A program made the translations under genes and the position numbers. Below are positions 42,816 through 51,785 of a DNA stretch of 64,000 bases, one piece after another. Source of the stretch: Firm-04 sp964463355 (lineage in GTDB: Bacteria; Bacillota; Clostridia; Oscillospirales; Ruminococcaceae). The notes below the pieces were generated by a model. That model had not been told where the DNA came from. It saw only the letters and a program-made list of their open reading frames with translations, and did no database searches. Where the stretch lies: positions 1-64,000 of the forward strand of contig CAYXBP010000005.1 in NCBI GenBank assembly GCA_964463355.1, written 5' to 3'. The first letter of the stretch is position 1. Each line of letters begins with the position of its first letter.

Positions 42816-45800
42816 ATGCGTTTTTTCACTGAAGTTTGTGCATCACTGCGCTCCGTGCAGGAACTGCGGCGGTGCTTGCAAAAACATATTTCGCCGATTG
42901 CCTTTTCGGGCGCGGCACATATTCATAGGGCGCAGATTCTGCTGACACTTTCGCAGGATGCGCCCGTTTTGGCGGTTGTCAATGACGAGGCAGCAGCTCG
43001 TCTGCTGTGCGAGGATATCAACTTCATGGCAGGCTGCAAAACCGCAAGACCATACCCCGCCAAGGAACTGAATTTTACCGAAATGACGGGCATCTCCCGC
43101 GAGTATGAACAGCTTCGCATTGCGGCACTCTCTGCGGTAGCAGACGGCGAATGTCGGGTGCTGGTGGCATCTGCGGAGGCTGCTTTGCAGTATACATTGC
43201 CCCCCGATGTACTGCAATCATCTACCATTACGCTGCAAAGCGGCAGCGAGTACAACCGTGAAGAGCTGATTGCTGCACTGGTGGATATGGGCTATGCGCG
43301 CTGCGATCAGATTGACGCATCCTGTCAGTTTTCGGTGCGCGGCGATATTTTCGATGTGTTTCCTGTGCAATCCGAGATGCCCGTGCGAATTGAATTCTGG
43401 GGCGATGAGATTGATAGCATTTCCTGTTTTGAGCCTGAAAGCCAACGCCGTACCGATGCTATGGATACTGTTTCCATTGCGCCTGCGGTTGAAGCGATTG
43501 GAAATCTGTCGCAGCTTGCCGAAAAAATCAGGGAGTTGGCTGCAACGTTGCGCGGTAAGCAGGCGGCGATCATAAAAGAGAACCTGCTTGCCGATGCCGA
43601 AAAGCTGCAAAACGGTGTGCGAATTCCACATATTGATAAGTATTTTCCGTTGCTGTATGAAACCCCTGCAACATTGTTCGATTATTGCCGTGAGATCACC
43701 GTACTGTGCGAGGCATCCGCAGTTTTGGAAACCATGCGCGGCGTACATCTGCGCGTGCATGAGGATGTGCGGCTGCTGCTGGAAAACGGTACCCTCTGCC
43801 GTAAGCTCAGCGAATGTATTCTGGATCCGGCGGCGTTCAACGCACTTGCGGAAACCACGGGATTGGTTTGTATGGGTACCTTTTTCAGTGGTGCAAGTCT
43901 GTTCCGATATCAAAAACTGTTGAGTGAGGAAACGCTGCAAAATGCGCCTTGGGGCGGCAGTACTCGTGTTCTGACGGAGGATTTGCAGGAGTTGCTTGCG
44001 CAGAATTATGCGGTGATGGTATGCGGCGGTACCGAAAAAACGCTGCCGATTCTGCTGGATGACCTGCGCAAAAGTGATATCCCCTGCGAGGTTGCCGATA
44101 CCGATTCCGTGCCACTGGCAGGAAAGGTGCTGCTTTGCTCCGGGGGGCTTTCTGGCGGTTTTTCGTATCCCATGGCGAAAGCTGCCTGCATTGCGCAGAC
44201 GAAAACACAAAGCACGGTACTGCGCAAACGCCGCTTCAAAAAAGGGCAGGAGATACGCGCCCTTTCGGAAATCGCTGAGGGTGACCTTGTGGTACACGCA
44301 AGCCATGGCATCGGGCGGTTTATTGGAATTGAAAAATTGGAGATGGAAGGCATCACCAAGGACTATATCGCCATTCAGTATGCAGGTACGGATAGCTTGT
44401 ATGTGCCTGTTACACAGCTGGATCAGGTATCACGCTACATTGGCGGCAGGGATGATAACACCGTCAAGCTGAACAAGCTTAGTTCTTCAGAGTGGCAAAA
44501 AACACGCAGTAACGTCAAAAAAGCTGTCAAGGATATGGCAGCGCAGCTCATCAAGCTGTATGCGGCGAGAGAAAAGGCACAGGGCTTCCGTTTTGATCCC
44601 GACGATGCCTTGCAGCGCGAATTTGAAGAACGCTTTCCCTATGCGGAAACCGATGACCAGCTGCGCAGCATTGCCGAGATTAAGCGCGATATGGAACGGG
44701 AACGCCCCATGGATCGTCTGTTGTGCGGCGATGTGGGCTTCGGCAAAACCGAGGTTGCCTTCCGTGCGGCATTGAAATGCGTGCTTTCGGGTAAGCAGTG
44801 CGCGATTCTAGCACCCACCACCGTGCTGGCATATCAGCATTATACGACAGCACTGCGCCGGTTTGAAAGCATTCCGCTGCACATCGAGCTGCTCTCACGA
44901 TTTCGCACGAAAAAGCAGCAGAATGAGGTGCTGAAGAAGCTGGCAAGCGGGCAGGTGGATATTGTCATCGGTACGCATCGGTTGGTGCAGAAGGATGTCA
45001 AGTTTGCAGCACTGGGGCTTGCTATCATTGATGAGGAACAGCGATTCGGCGTGGCGCACAAGGAACGCTTTAAGGAGGCGTTCCACGGCATTGATATGCT
45101 GACACTTTCTGCGACACCCATTCCTCGCACGCTGAATATGGCACTTTCGGGTATCCGCGATATGAGCGTGCTGGAAGAACCACCGCAGGATCGCTATCCC
45201 GTGCAGAGCTATGTGGTGGAGTATAGCGAAGGCATTGTCGCGCAGGCAATACAGCGTGAGCTGAAGCGCGGTGGGCAGGTGTACTATTTGCATAATCGTG
45301 TGGAATCCATAGCGCGATGCGCCGCGAAATTGCAGGAGATGGTTCCCGATGCGCGTATCGCCTATGCCCACGGCAAGATGAACGAGCAGGAGATCAGCGA
45401 GATTTGGCGGCAGCTGATGGAGCATGAGATCGATATACTGGTTTGCACAACGATTATCGAAACAGGCGTGGATGTGCCCAATGCCAACACGTTGATTCTG
45501 GAAAATGCAGACCGCTTCGGGCTTTCGCAGCTCTACCAGCTGCGTGGCAGAGTGGGAAGAAGCAATCGCAGAGCCTATGCCTACTTTACCTACGAAAAGA
45601 ATAAATCGCTCAATGAAATCGCTGAAAAGCGACTCGAGGCAATCCGGGAATTCACGCAGTTCGGCAGTGGGTTTCGCATTGCCATGCGCGACCTGGAACT
45701 GCGCGGTGCGGGCAGTATTTTGGGCGGTCAGCAGCACGGGCAGATGGAGCAGGTGGGCTACGAAATGTATATGCGGATGCTCAACGAGGCCATTGCGGAG

Positions 45801-46283
45801 GAAAAAGGTGAAGCGCCGCCTACGCCCCCTGTCTGTACGATTGACATCCAGATGGAGGCGCATATTCCAGAGGATTATATCGAGAGCATGACCTCACGGC
45901 TGGAAATCTACCGTAGAGTCGCGCTCATCCAAAATGAAACGGATAAAATGGATATGGTGGATGAACTGATTGATCGCTTTGGCGAACCTCCCAAATCCAT
46001 GATGGGGTTGCTGGATGCGGCGTTGCTGCGCAATACAGCGGGTCAGCTTGGTATTCGCGAAATATCACAGAAGCGCGGTGCATTGTTCTTTTATATGCCC
46101 TCACCTACGGCACCCCAGCTTTCTGCCATGATGCAGCAATATTACGACCGCATCGCCTTCAATGATCGCGAAGTACCGTACTTTATCGCGGTGCGATTGC
46201 AGAATGGCGAGCGTGCAATCACGTTGATGCAGGATGTTTTGATGATTCTTGCTAAAAATACGACAAAGTTGCAGGAAAATTAA
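42816..46283 (+). CDS. mfd: Transcription-repair coupling factor
   Basis: An 1155-residue translocase. In order: a UvrB-like N-terminal region (EYEQLRIAALSAVADGECRVLVASAEA), an RNA-polymerase-interacting domain (GDLVVHASHGIGRFIGIEKLEM), and an SF2 helicase core with Walker A GDVGFGKTEVAFRAA and motif II DEEQRFGV. TQFGSGFRIAMRDLELRGAG and the C-terminal TRCF domain follow. Full length. It removes stalled polymerase and recruits UvrA. It follows pth by 40 bases. Confidence 0.96.
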   Translation: MRFFTEVCASLRSVQELRRCLQKHISPIAFSGAAHIHRAQILLTLSQDAPVLAVVNDEAAARLLCEDINFMAGCKTARPYPAKELNFTEMTGISREYEQLRIAALSAVADGECRVLVASAEAALQYTLPPDVLQSSTITLQSGSEYNREELIAALVDMGYARCDQIDASCQFSVRGDIFDVFPVQSEMPVRIEFWGDEIDSISCFEPESQRRTDAMDTVSIAPAVEAIGNLSQLAEKIRELAATLRGKQAAIIKENLLADAEKLQNGVRIPHIDKYFPLLYETPATLFDYCREITVLCEASAVLETMRGVHLRVHEDVRLLLENGTLCRKLSECILDPAAFNALAETTGLVCMGTFFSGASLFRYQKLLSEETLQNAPWGGSTRVLTEDLQELLAQNYAVMVCGGTEKTLPILLDDLRKSDIPCEVADTDSVPLAGKVLLCSGGLSGGFSYPMAKAACIAQTKTQSTVLRKRRFKKGQEIRALSEIAEGDLVVHASHGIGRFIGIEKLEMEGITKDYIAIQYAGTDSLYVPVTQLDQVSRYIGGRDDNTVKLNKLSSSEWQKTRSNVKKAVKDMAAQLIKLYAAREKAQGFRFDPDDALQREFEERFPYAETDDQLRSIAEIKRDMERERPMDRLLCGDVGFGKTEVAFRAALKCVLSGKQCAILAPTTVLAYQHYTTALRRFESIPLHIELLSRFRTKKQQNEVLKKLASGQVDIVIGTHRLVQKDVKFAALGLAIIDEEQRFGVAHKERFKEAFHGIDMLTLSATPIPRTLNMALSGIRDMSVLEEPPQDRYPVQSYVVEYSEGIVAQAIQRELKRGGQVYYLHNRVESIARCAAKLQEMVPDARIAYAHGKMNEQEISEIWRQLMEHEIDILVCTTIIETGVDVPNANTLILENADRFGLSQLYQLRGRVGRSNRRAYAYFTYEKNKSLNEIAEKRLEAIREFTQFGSGFRIAMRDLELRGAGSILGGQQHGQMEQVGYEMYMRMLNEAIAEEKGEAPPTPPVCTIDIQMEAHIPEDYIESMTSRLEIYRRVALIQNETDKMDMVDELIDRFGEPPKSMMGLLDAALLRNTAGQLGIREISQKRGALFFYMPSPTAPQLSAMMQQYYDRIAFNDREVPYFIAVRLQNGERAITLMQDVLMILAKNTTKLQEN

Positions 46284-46382
46284 CGAAAATCAATTGAGAT
46301 TTATGCAAAGCGATGAAAATTACTGTGAAAAAATCGCGAATCTTTGTGCATGATGTGTCTAGCTTTTTTTCCCGAATAATGT

Positions 46383-46423
46383 TATAATAAAGCCATGAAT
46401 TGAGTGTCCAGAATTGTGGACAC
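46383..46423 (+). promoter_or_regulatory. Promoter -10 and 5' stem-loop of the surface protein gene
   Basis: TATAAT (46383-46388) is followed, near the expected transcript start, by the hairpin GTGTCC/GGACAC (46404-46409, 46418-46423). No good -35 is visible. A hairpin at the very 5' end can stabilise an abundant mRNA. Confidence 0.5.
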
Positions 46424-46445
46424 ATGACTATGGAGGATGAACACT

Positions 46446-47057
46446 ATGAAACTGAAGACTTTCCTGGCAAGCGTTTCTGCTTGCGCAATCGCTGTTTCCG
46501 CAATGGCAATCACCGCTTCTGCTCAGGTTACCAATGGTAATGCTACTGGCGATGACGGTAAGAAGTTCTACACCTATGATCTCTTGGCAGAGGGCGTGGA
46601 TGCTACTGCTGTTTATGGCGTAAAGGTTGAGATGACTGTTAGCGACTGGACTGACGGCAGCGGCGGCGGCTTTGGCTTTAACTCCGATTCCACTGGCTGG
46701 AAGTCCATTGAGTGGGGCAATACTGATTCTGGCAAGGACATCATTATTGATGATAACGGTGATTTCACCTACACTTCTAGCAGTGCTATTTTTGCTTCTT
46801 CCGATACATACGCTCAGATTTGGATTCAGAACTGGTGGGGCGGCGATGTGACTGTTGATAACATCACCCTGCTCGGCTCTGACGGCAAGGCTCTGGGCGC
46901 AGCTTCCACCGATGCTCCTGCTTCTGGTGATGACACCACTACTACCACCACCACTACTGGTGCTGGCTCCAAGACTGGTGATGCAGGTATCGCTTTGGCA
47001 GTTGCTGGCTTGGCTGCTGCTGGTGCCGCTGCATATGTTGCTCGCAAGAAGAACTGA
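46446..47057 (+). CDS. Secreted beta-sandwich protein with C-terminal membrane anchor
   Basis: A 203-residue protein: signal peptide (1-26), a beta-sandwich of about 125 residues resembling carbohydrate-binding modules (VYGVKVEMTVSDW, TYAQIWIQNWWGGDVTVDNITLLG), a Thr tract, then GSKTGDAG, a hydrophobic segment and ARKKN. The tail looks like a cell-wall sorting signal whose LP is missing; whether a sortase recognises it is open. The ATG at 46446 is chosen because GGAGG directly abuts the ATG at 46437. Surface binding protein by inference. Confidence 0.75.
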   Translation: MKLKTFLASVSACAIAVSAMAITASAQVTNGNATGDDGKKFYTYDLLAEGVDATAVYGVKVEMTVSDWTDGSGGGFGFNSDSTGWKSIEWGNTDSGKDIIIDDNGDFTYTSSSAIFASSDTYAQIWIQNWWGGDVTVDNITLLGSDGKALGAASTDAPASGDDTTTTTTTTGAGSKTGDAGIALAVAGLAAAGAAAYVARKKN

Positions 47058-47088
47058 TTTGCTCTCTTGCAATCTGTATTGACAAGCT

Positions 47089-47120
47089 ATGCCCTCTCAC
47101 TTGCAGAGGGCATTCTTTTT
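47089..47120 (+). terminator. Terminator between the two surface-protein genes
   Basis: A 9-bp stem ATGCCCTCT/AGAGGGCAT with loop CACTTGC, followed by TCTTTTT. Read-through would express the next gene, which has no clear promoter. Confidence 0.85.
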
Positions 47121-47143
47121 GAAACCATAAGGAGGACATTCCG

Positions 47144-48004
47144 ATGAAAATCAAGAAGTCATTGGCTCTGCTTTCTGCTCTGACCCTGATGTGCGCGTTC
47201 ACTGCCTGTGGTGATGAGGGCGGTAAGGAAAGCTCTGAATCAACCACTACCAGCACAACAACAACTACCACCACATCGACTACCACCACGACCACTACTA
47301 CTGCGCCCGCAAAGCTTGAGGTGGACCCAAATGCGATCACCTTTGATACCGCATCGCTGTATACTGGTCATTGCATGGCTGAAAGCAACTTCACCAACGA
47401 TGAGGCTGAGTGTGAGCTGTCTATCGAGGAACTGGATGGCGATAAAAAGCTGCGTGTACAGGTTCTGGGCAAGAATGAGGATGGTGACTATAAGGTTCCG
47501 AAGATTGTGTTCAATCTCGCAGAACTGATTGGTGCAGAGAACACTGGCGAGATTGGCCAGATCTCTGTTGACTTTACCTGTAAGGCAGAAGGCGTGTGGG
47601 TCAACGATGACGGCACGGAATCCAAGGTTGTAGGTAACTTCTTGGGTGCAATCGCAGGTAATATCGCTGAAGAAAAAGGCGTTGACGCAGACGGCATTAC
47701 CACCCAGAACACTTGGGCTACCCACTATGAGTTCAGCCTGAATGATTGGGAGAATGAGCAGCAGACTTGGCGCGTTGATGCAAAAGTGCCTGCACTGTTG
47801 GCTGTGAATGGCTATGCCGATAATTATGAGGGCGCAACTCTTGTTATCATGCGTTGGGGTCAGGCGAATCAGGTTGATTTCTACATTGATAACATCACCA
47901 TTTATGATAAGAATGGCAAGTCCATGCCTATCATTTATGATGCAGATGCAAATCTCGCAGGCGATGCTGGCTCTACTGCTGAGACAACCGCTGCTGCCGA
48001 GTAA
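47144..48004 (+). CDS. Lipoprotein with Thr stalk and beta-sandwich domain
   Basis: A 286-residue predicted lipoprotein: lipobox TAC with Cys22, a Ser/Thr stalk (about 30-54), and a large beta-rich domain (55-265) ending QVDFYIDNITIYDKNGKSMP. That closing strand resembles the VTVDNITLLGSDGKAL of the upstream protein, so the two may share a carbohydrate-binding-like fold. The tail is Ala/Thr rich. AAGGAGG precedes the ATG. No enzyme motif. Confidence 0.75.
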   Translation: MKIKKSLALLSALTLMCAFTACGDEGGKESSESTTTSTTTTTTTSTTTTTTTTAPAKLEVDPNAITFDTASLYTGHCMAESNFTNDEAECELSIEELDGDKKLRVQVLGKNEDGDYKVPKIVFNLAELIGAENTGEIGQISVDFTCKAEGVWVNDDGTESKVVGNFLGAIAGNIAEEKGVDADGITTQNTWATHYEFSLNDWENEQQTWRVDAKVPALLAVNGYADNYEGATLVIMRWGQANQVDFYIDNITIYDKNGKSMPIIYDADANLAGDAGSTAETTAAAE

Positions 48005-48027
48005 GAGAACATTCGCATATATAATTT

Positions 48028-48057
48028 CCCCCTCTGTGCTGTACAGAGGGGGTTTTT
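48028..48057 (+). terminator. Terminator of the lipoprotein gene
   Basis: A perfect 10-bp stem CCCCCTCTGT/ACAGAGGGGG with loop GCTGT, followed by five T. Confidence 0.92.
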
Positions 48058-48122
48058 GTGTCTATGTCTGATTTTACAAGTTACGGCCAGCATATACTAC
48101 AGGCTCTGTGCGGTGTTATCCA

Positions 48123-48156
48123 CAAAAACAAACGCACAGCCATTGATGCTGTGCGT
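48123..48156 (-). terminator. Terminator of the dockerin/Cthe_2159-like gene
   Basis: A 9-bp stem ACGCACAGC/GCTGTGCGT (48132-48140, 48148-48156) with a T-rich run behind it on the minus strand. Confidence 0.8.
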
Positions 48157-48190
48157 CTGCCATATGAGATGTGCTTGAATGCGGTGTTGA

Positions 48191-50296
48191 TTACCAGCCC
48201 CAAGGATTGTTGCCGCTGCTGGAAGATGACAAAGCTGAACCGCCAGAAATTGTCCCATCATAACCAGCCTTCATATTGCTTCCACCGCTTGCAGCAGTTG
48301 CTTCAAAATATGTTGTGCCGCTGAGTGTGCCGCCTTTATATGCAGTTCCAGTTTCTGGAGCGCAAATTACGATAGCAGATGCGCTGTTTGCAAAGGTCAT
48401 TGTTCCAAGAACCGTTCCGCTGCTATTTGCAAAGGTTATCGTTTCACCTGCGCTGATGCCAGCGTTCGAGGAATTCACAAACTGGTAGCTTGCGGGAATA
48501 GATTCACCAAACATATCGCTAGAACCGCCTGCAATCACAACGCCACCGCTGTATGTCCATGTGGTATCGCAGTCAATTGGAGAGTTGCCACCACCTGTTT
48601 GCGAAACAAATACATATCCACCGCTGACAGAAAGCGTTCCATTGGAATCCAGTCCGTCGCCAGCGGCATTCAGGTAAACGTAGCCGCCATAAATGTTCAG
48701 CGTATAAGAGCCAGAATTGTTTGAACCCATACCGCCCTGACCCCATCCGCCTGGGCCATTATTGCCAGAACCATCTGTACCACCAGCGGCATTATAGCCA
48801 TCATCGCTGGATGTGACCATTACAGAGCCGCTATACTGATAAATATTCATTGCTTCTACGCCCTCGTAGCAGGTAAGAATATCAATCACAACATCGTCAT
48901 AGCTGACTGTGCCCTGTGCGCCGATATACAGATCTGTGTCGCTATGCATTCCGTCATCCGCTGTAGATAAGGTCAAATGTCCGCCAGTTACAGAAAGAGT
49001 GCCTGCGCAGTGGATGCAATCGTCTGCGGAATCCACTGTAATCGTACCGCCAGTAATGGTGATATTTCCACCGCTCTGATACGTTTCTCCGCTCTCATCG
49101 TATAGCCCAACTGCCTTGATGCCCTTTGCACTTTCAGTAGTGGAATTATGATTACCGCCATCATTTGGGCCACCCATACCGCCCATGCCACCGTAGTTTC
49201 CTGAGCTTGAGCCTGATCCAGAATAGCTGCTGCCGACCTGATAGGTCAGAATACCAATTGTGCCACCATTGATTTCAACAGCCTGTTCTCCTTTGATGCC
49301 ATCATACATTGCGTCAATCTTAACCGTACCGCCGTTGATACGTACAAAACCATCGCCAGTTTCCGTGCTGGTTGATTTGATGCCATCGCCAGATGTGGAT
49401 TTTACAGATACATTCAGGGAAGAATCGTCCAGACTATCTGGGTCACCGATGCGTACGGAATCTTTGCCACGAATGCCGTCATCGACCGCAGTGACCTGAA
49501 TATCGCCGTTCCAAATCTTCAAATCGTTTTTGCAAACGATGCCATCCTCGCAGTTGCCATTCACAATCAATGTGCCCTTTCCCTTGATCTTCATGTCATC
49601 GCAGGAATAAATCGCGCCGATGCCCGCATCGGCATTGGTGTAGCTTGCTCCATCAGAGATTGTATTGGTATAGCCTTTTTTCACGGTCAGCACGAACTCA
49701 TCGCCAATAGCTGCAACATAAATGGGCGAATCATTGCTGTTGGCTAGTTCCAACCCCAGCAGATTGCAGGTGACCTGACCATCCGCATAGGTTGTCTTGT
49801 CGCAGTTTACCTGTAATTGACCGTTTGTACAGGTACCGTCAACATCGTATTCACCAGGGGCAGTGATGGTTACCATGGTGTTGTTGGCAACGGTAACATT
49901 GGAAGCATCAGCAGCACTTACTACCACGCCACTTGCATTTTTAAGCGTTACGCTGCTTTCGCTGTAGGTGATTGCAGTGACCAGATGGTCTGCGTTGGGA
50001 TCAACAGGTGCAGTGTTCAGCAGCTGACGTTTCATCAAAGTGAGATCCATGGCGTTCAGTACGGCATCGCCGTTCATATCGCTGTTTGCCGCGCCTTGTG
50101 TACTAAGGGTGGCAGCATTGCCGAGATATTTGCTGAACAATACGGCATCTGCCATATTGAATGCAGCATCTGCATTGGCATCGCCTTGCAAACTGGTTGT
50201 CGCAGCCGAAGAAACCATTGCCTGTGCGCCGACTGCCAGTGTCATGGCTGCGATTGCAACCGTCAGAACGCCTGCGCGTTTATCCGCGTTTTTCAT
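48191..50296 (-). CDS. Secreted Cthe_2159-like carbohydrate-binding protein with N-terminal dockerin
   Basis: A 701-residue protein: signal peptide (1-31), dockerin at the N-terminus (37-95: GDANADAAFNMAD and SDMNGDAVLNAMD), and a long repetitive beta-helix-like region matching the PF14262 (Cthe_2159, DUF4353) type. Repeated DDGI/DDGM/GDGI and INGGT motifs fit calcium-binding turns. Gly-rich stretches (GGMGGMGG, GGWGQGG) interrupt it. The prototype from Clostridium thermocellum binds acidic polysaccharide, so pectin binding is likely. An N-terminal dockerin is uncommon. Confidence 0.85.
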   Translation of the reverse strand: MKNADKRAGVLTVAIAAMTLAVGAQAMVSSAATTSLQGDANADAAFNMADAVLFSKYLGNAATLSTQGAANSDMNGDAVLNAMDLTLMKRQLLNTAPVDPNADHLVTAITYSESSVTLKNASGVVVSAADASNVTVANNTMVTITAPGEYDVDGTCTNGQLQVNCDKTTYADGQVTCNLLGLELANSNDSPIYVAAIGDEFVLTVKKGYTNTISDGASYTNADAGIGAIYSCDDMKIKGKGTLIVNGNCEDGIVCKNDLKIWNGDIQVTAVDDGIRGKDSVRIGDPDSLDDSSLNVSVKSTSGDGIKSTSTETGDGFVRINGGTVKIDAMYDGIKGEQAVEINGGTIGILTYQVGSSYSGSGSSSGNYGGMGGMGGPNDGGNHNSTTESAKGIKAVGLYDESGETYQSGGNITITGGTITVDSADDCIHCAGTLSVTGGHLTLSTADDGMHSDTDLYIGAQGTVSYDDVVIDILTCYEGVEAMNIYQYSGSVMVTSSDDGYNAAGGTDGSGNNGPGGWGQGGMGSNNSGSYTLNIYGGYVYLNAAGDGLDSNGTLSVSGGYVFVSQTGGGNSPIDCDTTWTYSGGVVIAGGSSDMFGESIPASYQFVNSSNAGISAGETITFANSSGTVLGTMTFANSASAIVICAPETGTAYKGGTLSGTTYFEATAASGGSNMKAGYDGTISGGSALSSSSSGNNPWGW

Positions 50297-50537
50297 AGAA
50301 AACCAAACCTTTCTTCATGTATTGTCGTGAGGGAGTTTGCTGCAAAGGAGCAGCATCTTTTGCTATGTATACGATTATGGCATAGGAAGATTAAAATTAT
50401 CTGAAAACGCGATGATTCTTGCTGTTTTTTTCTAAATGGGGGCGTTCCGATGCGTGCAAGCAGGGGAATGCCCCGTTTCGGCATGGTGGCAACATCATTT
50501 GCGGGGCTGTTTGTGTGCCGTGTAAATGTTTTCTTGC

Positions 50538-50768
50538 TTATTTGTCGTGGGAATGATAGGCTTGCAGTGCGGCAACGGTGCTATACAGGTTGCGAATCTG
50601 TTCCTGCATTACAGGAATCAGCCGACCGAAGTTGTTATGTTCATCTACCTTTTGTTCCAGACGGCGCAGACGAAAATCCGTCAGCTTAGATGAGATGACA
50701 ACGCCACCCAAACTGCCGCCAATGGTTCCCAGTAAGGAAAGCAACGCAACAATGATGCTATCGCTCAT
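50538..50768 (-). CDS. Small XhlA/holin-associated-like membrane protein
   Basis: A 76-residue protein: an N-terminal membrane helix (IIVALLSLLGTIGGSLGGVVI), then a helix with LRRLEQKVDEHNNF and MQEQIRNLYSTVAALQAY. The pattern RLEQKVDEHNNF is typical of small phage lysis-module proteins in Firmicutes. No lysin or holin gene is adjacent, so it is an orphan or domesticated copy. GGAGGG precedes the ATG. Confidence 0.65.
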   Translation of the reverse strand: MSDSIIVALLSLLGTIGGSLGGVVISSKLTDFRLRRLEQKVDEHNNFGRLIPVMQEQIRNLYSTVAALQAYHSHDK

Positions 50769-50950
50769 GAATATCCCTCCCTTCCAGTGCAGTGAGTGTC
50801 TGGCACCACTCGAACAGGGGGCACTTTGGAGCAGTACTTGTATGACCTTGTACAAATTACGGTGAAAATTCACAAAAAATTTATATTTGCGCAGTTCTTG
50901 CAACTTCTGTTTGTCCGTATTGTGGCATATGCTGTTGCAGAGGTGATGAG

Positions 50951-51433
50951 ATGCGATCGTTTCGCAGGGGCGTATTGCTTGTGGGCATACCCATATCGGC
51001 AATGCTGTTGCTGGCAGGGGCAGCGTTTGCTACTGCAAAAGAGTTTTCAGCTGTGATGTATATCCTATGTGGTTCCGTTGCGTTGATAGCTGGAGGATTT
51101 TTCGCAGCACTGTATCATTGCCGTGTCCATCGGCACAGAGGACTGTTGCATGGGCTTTTGTGCGGGCTGGCGGTGACGGCGTTCTGGTTTTGTGTGGCAT
51201 GGCTGATAAATGGTCATGCGGGAATCGGCTTTTCGACACTGTGGGGAATGCTGGGTGGCATGATCGGGGGCGTTTATGGCGTGAATTTGCCTGTTCCAAG
51301 GGCAAAAAAGCAAAGTCATTGTGATATCCATGTGCGGCAGCAATTCCATGCCGCCGTAGATACTTGCCGTAAGCGCAGATATCGTAAGCCGTGGCAAGTA
51401 CCGGAAAAATCAACAAAGAATGCAAAAAAATAG
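50951..51433 (+). CDS. TIGR04086-like membrane protein near the SCIFF genes
   Basis: A 160-residue protein with four membrane helices, arranged as Gly-rich pairs (LLAGAAFATAKEFSAVMYILCGSVALIAGGFFAALYHCR; GLLCGLAVTAFWFCVAWLI), and a basic cytoplasmic tail. Topology and place just upstream of the SCIFF peptide match the TIGR04086 family, which I recall as frequent near that locus. Function unknown. Confidence 0.7.
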   Translation: MRSFRRGVLLVGIPISAMLLLAGAAFATAKEFSAVMYILCGSVALIAGGFFAALYHCRVHRHRGLLHGLLCGLAVTAFWFCVAWLINGHAGIGFSTLWGMLGGMIGGVYGVNLPVPRAKKQSHCDIHVRQQFHAAVDTCRKRRYRKPWQVPEKSTKNAKK

Positions 51434-51483
51434 GAATTGAAATTGTGTGGAATACTCAAAAATTGAAAAAAGGGCAAAAACCC

Positions 51484-51512
51484 TTGAAAAGCATCGTGAT
51501 TTATGATATACT
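51484..51512 (+). promoter_or_regulatory. Promoter of scfA
   Basis: TTGAAA (51484-51489) and TATACT (51507-51512) are 17 bases apart, 35 bases before the start codon. Confidence 0.75.
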
Positions 51513-51547
51513 ATAGAATATACTTACGCATGAATGGAGGGTATACC

Positions 51548-51688
51548 ATGAAGCATATCAAGACCATTAACAAGGCACAGTTGGCTGCTACTGCTAAGAA
51601 GGGCGGCTGCGGTAAGTGTCAGGCATCCTGTCAGTCTGCTTGCAAGACCTCTTGCACTGTTGCAAACCAGAAGTGCGAGCGCGATTGA
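51548..51688 (+). CDS. scfA: SCIFF peptide (six Cys in forty-five residues) precursor
   Basis: A 46-residue peptide. N-terminal MKHIKTINKAQLAATAKKGG is the conserved leader; the core holds Cys at 21, 24, 28, 32, 36 and 43, spaced by Ser, Thr, Ala and Gln. SCIFF peptides are ranthipeptides in which a radical SAM maturase forms Cys-to-residue thioether bonds. AATGGAGGGTATACC precedes the ATG. The maturase follows behind a hairpin. Confidence 0.95.
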   Translation: MKHIKTINKAQLAATAKKGGCGKCQASCQSACKTSCTVANQKCERD

Positions 51689-51721
51689 TCCGCAGGAGCG
51701 TTAATTACAAGCTAACACTGC

Positions 51722-51753
51722 AAAAGGGACAAATTCTGTTTTGTCCCTTTTGT
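51722..51753 (+). terminator. Hairpin terminator/attenuator between scfA and its maturase
   Basis: AAAAGGGACAAA (51722-51733) pairs with TTTGTCCCTTTT (51740-51751). The stem ends in T-rich sequence, so most transcripts would stop after scfA and some read on into the maturase. This suits high precursor and low enzyme levels. Confidence 0.8.
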
Positions 51754-51785
51754 GCTTTTATAGATGCAAGAAAGGAAAATACATC

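Noticed and set aside
43218..44306. A 362-codon minus-strand open frame inside mfd
   Set aside because: Shadow of the mfd reading frame; His/Cys/Gln-rich composition without domains.
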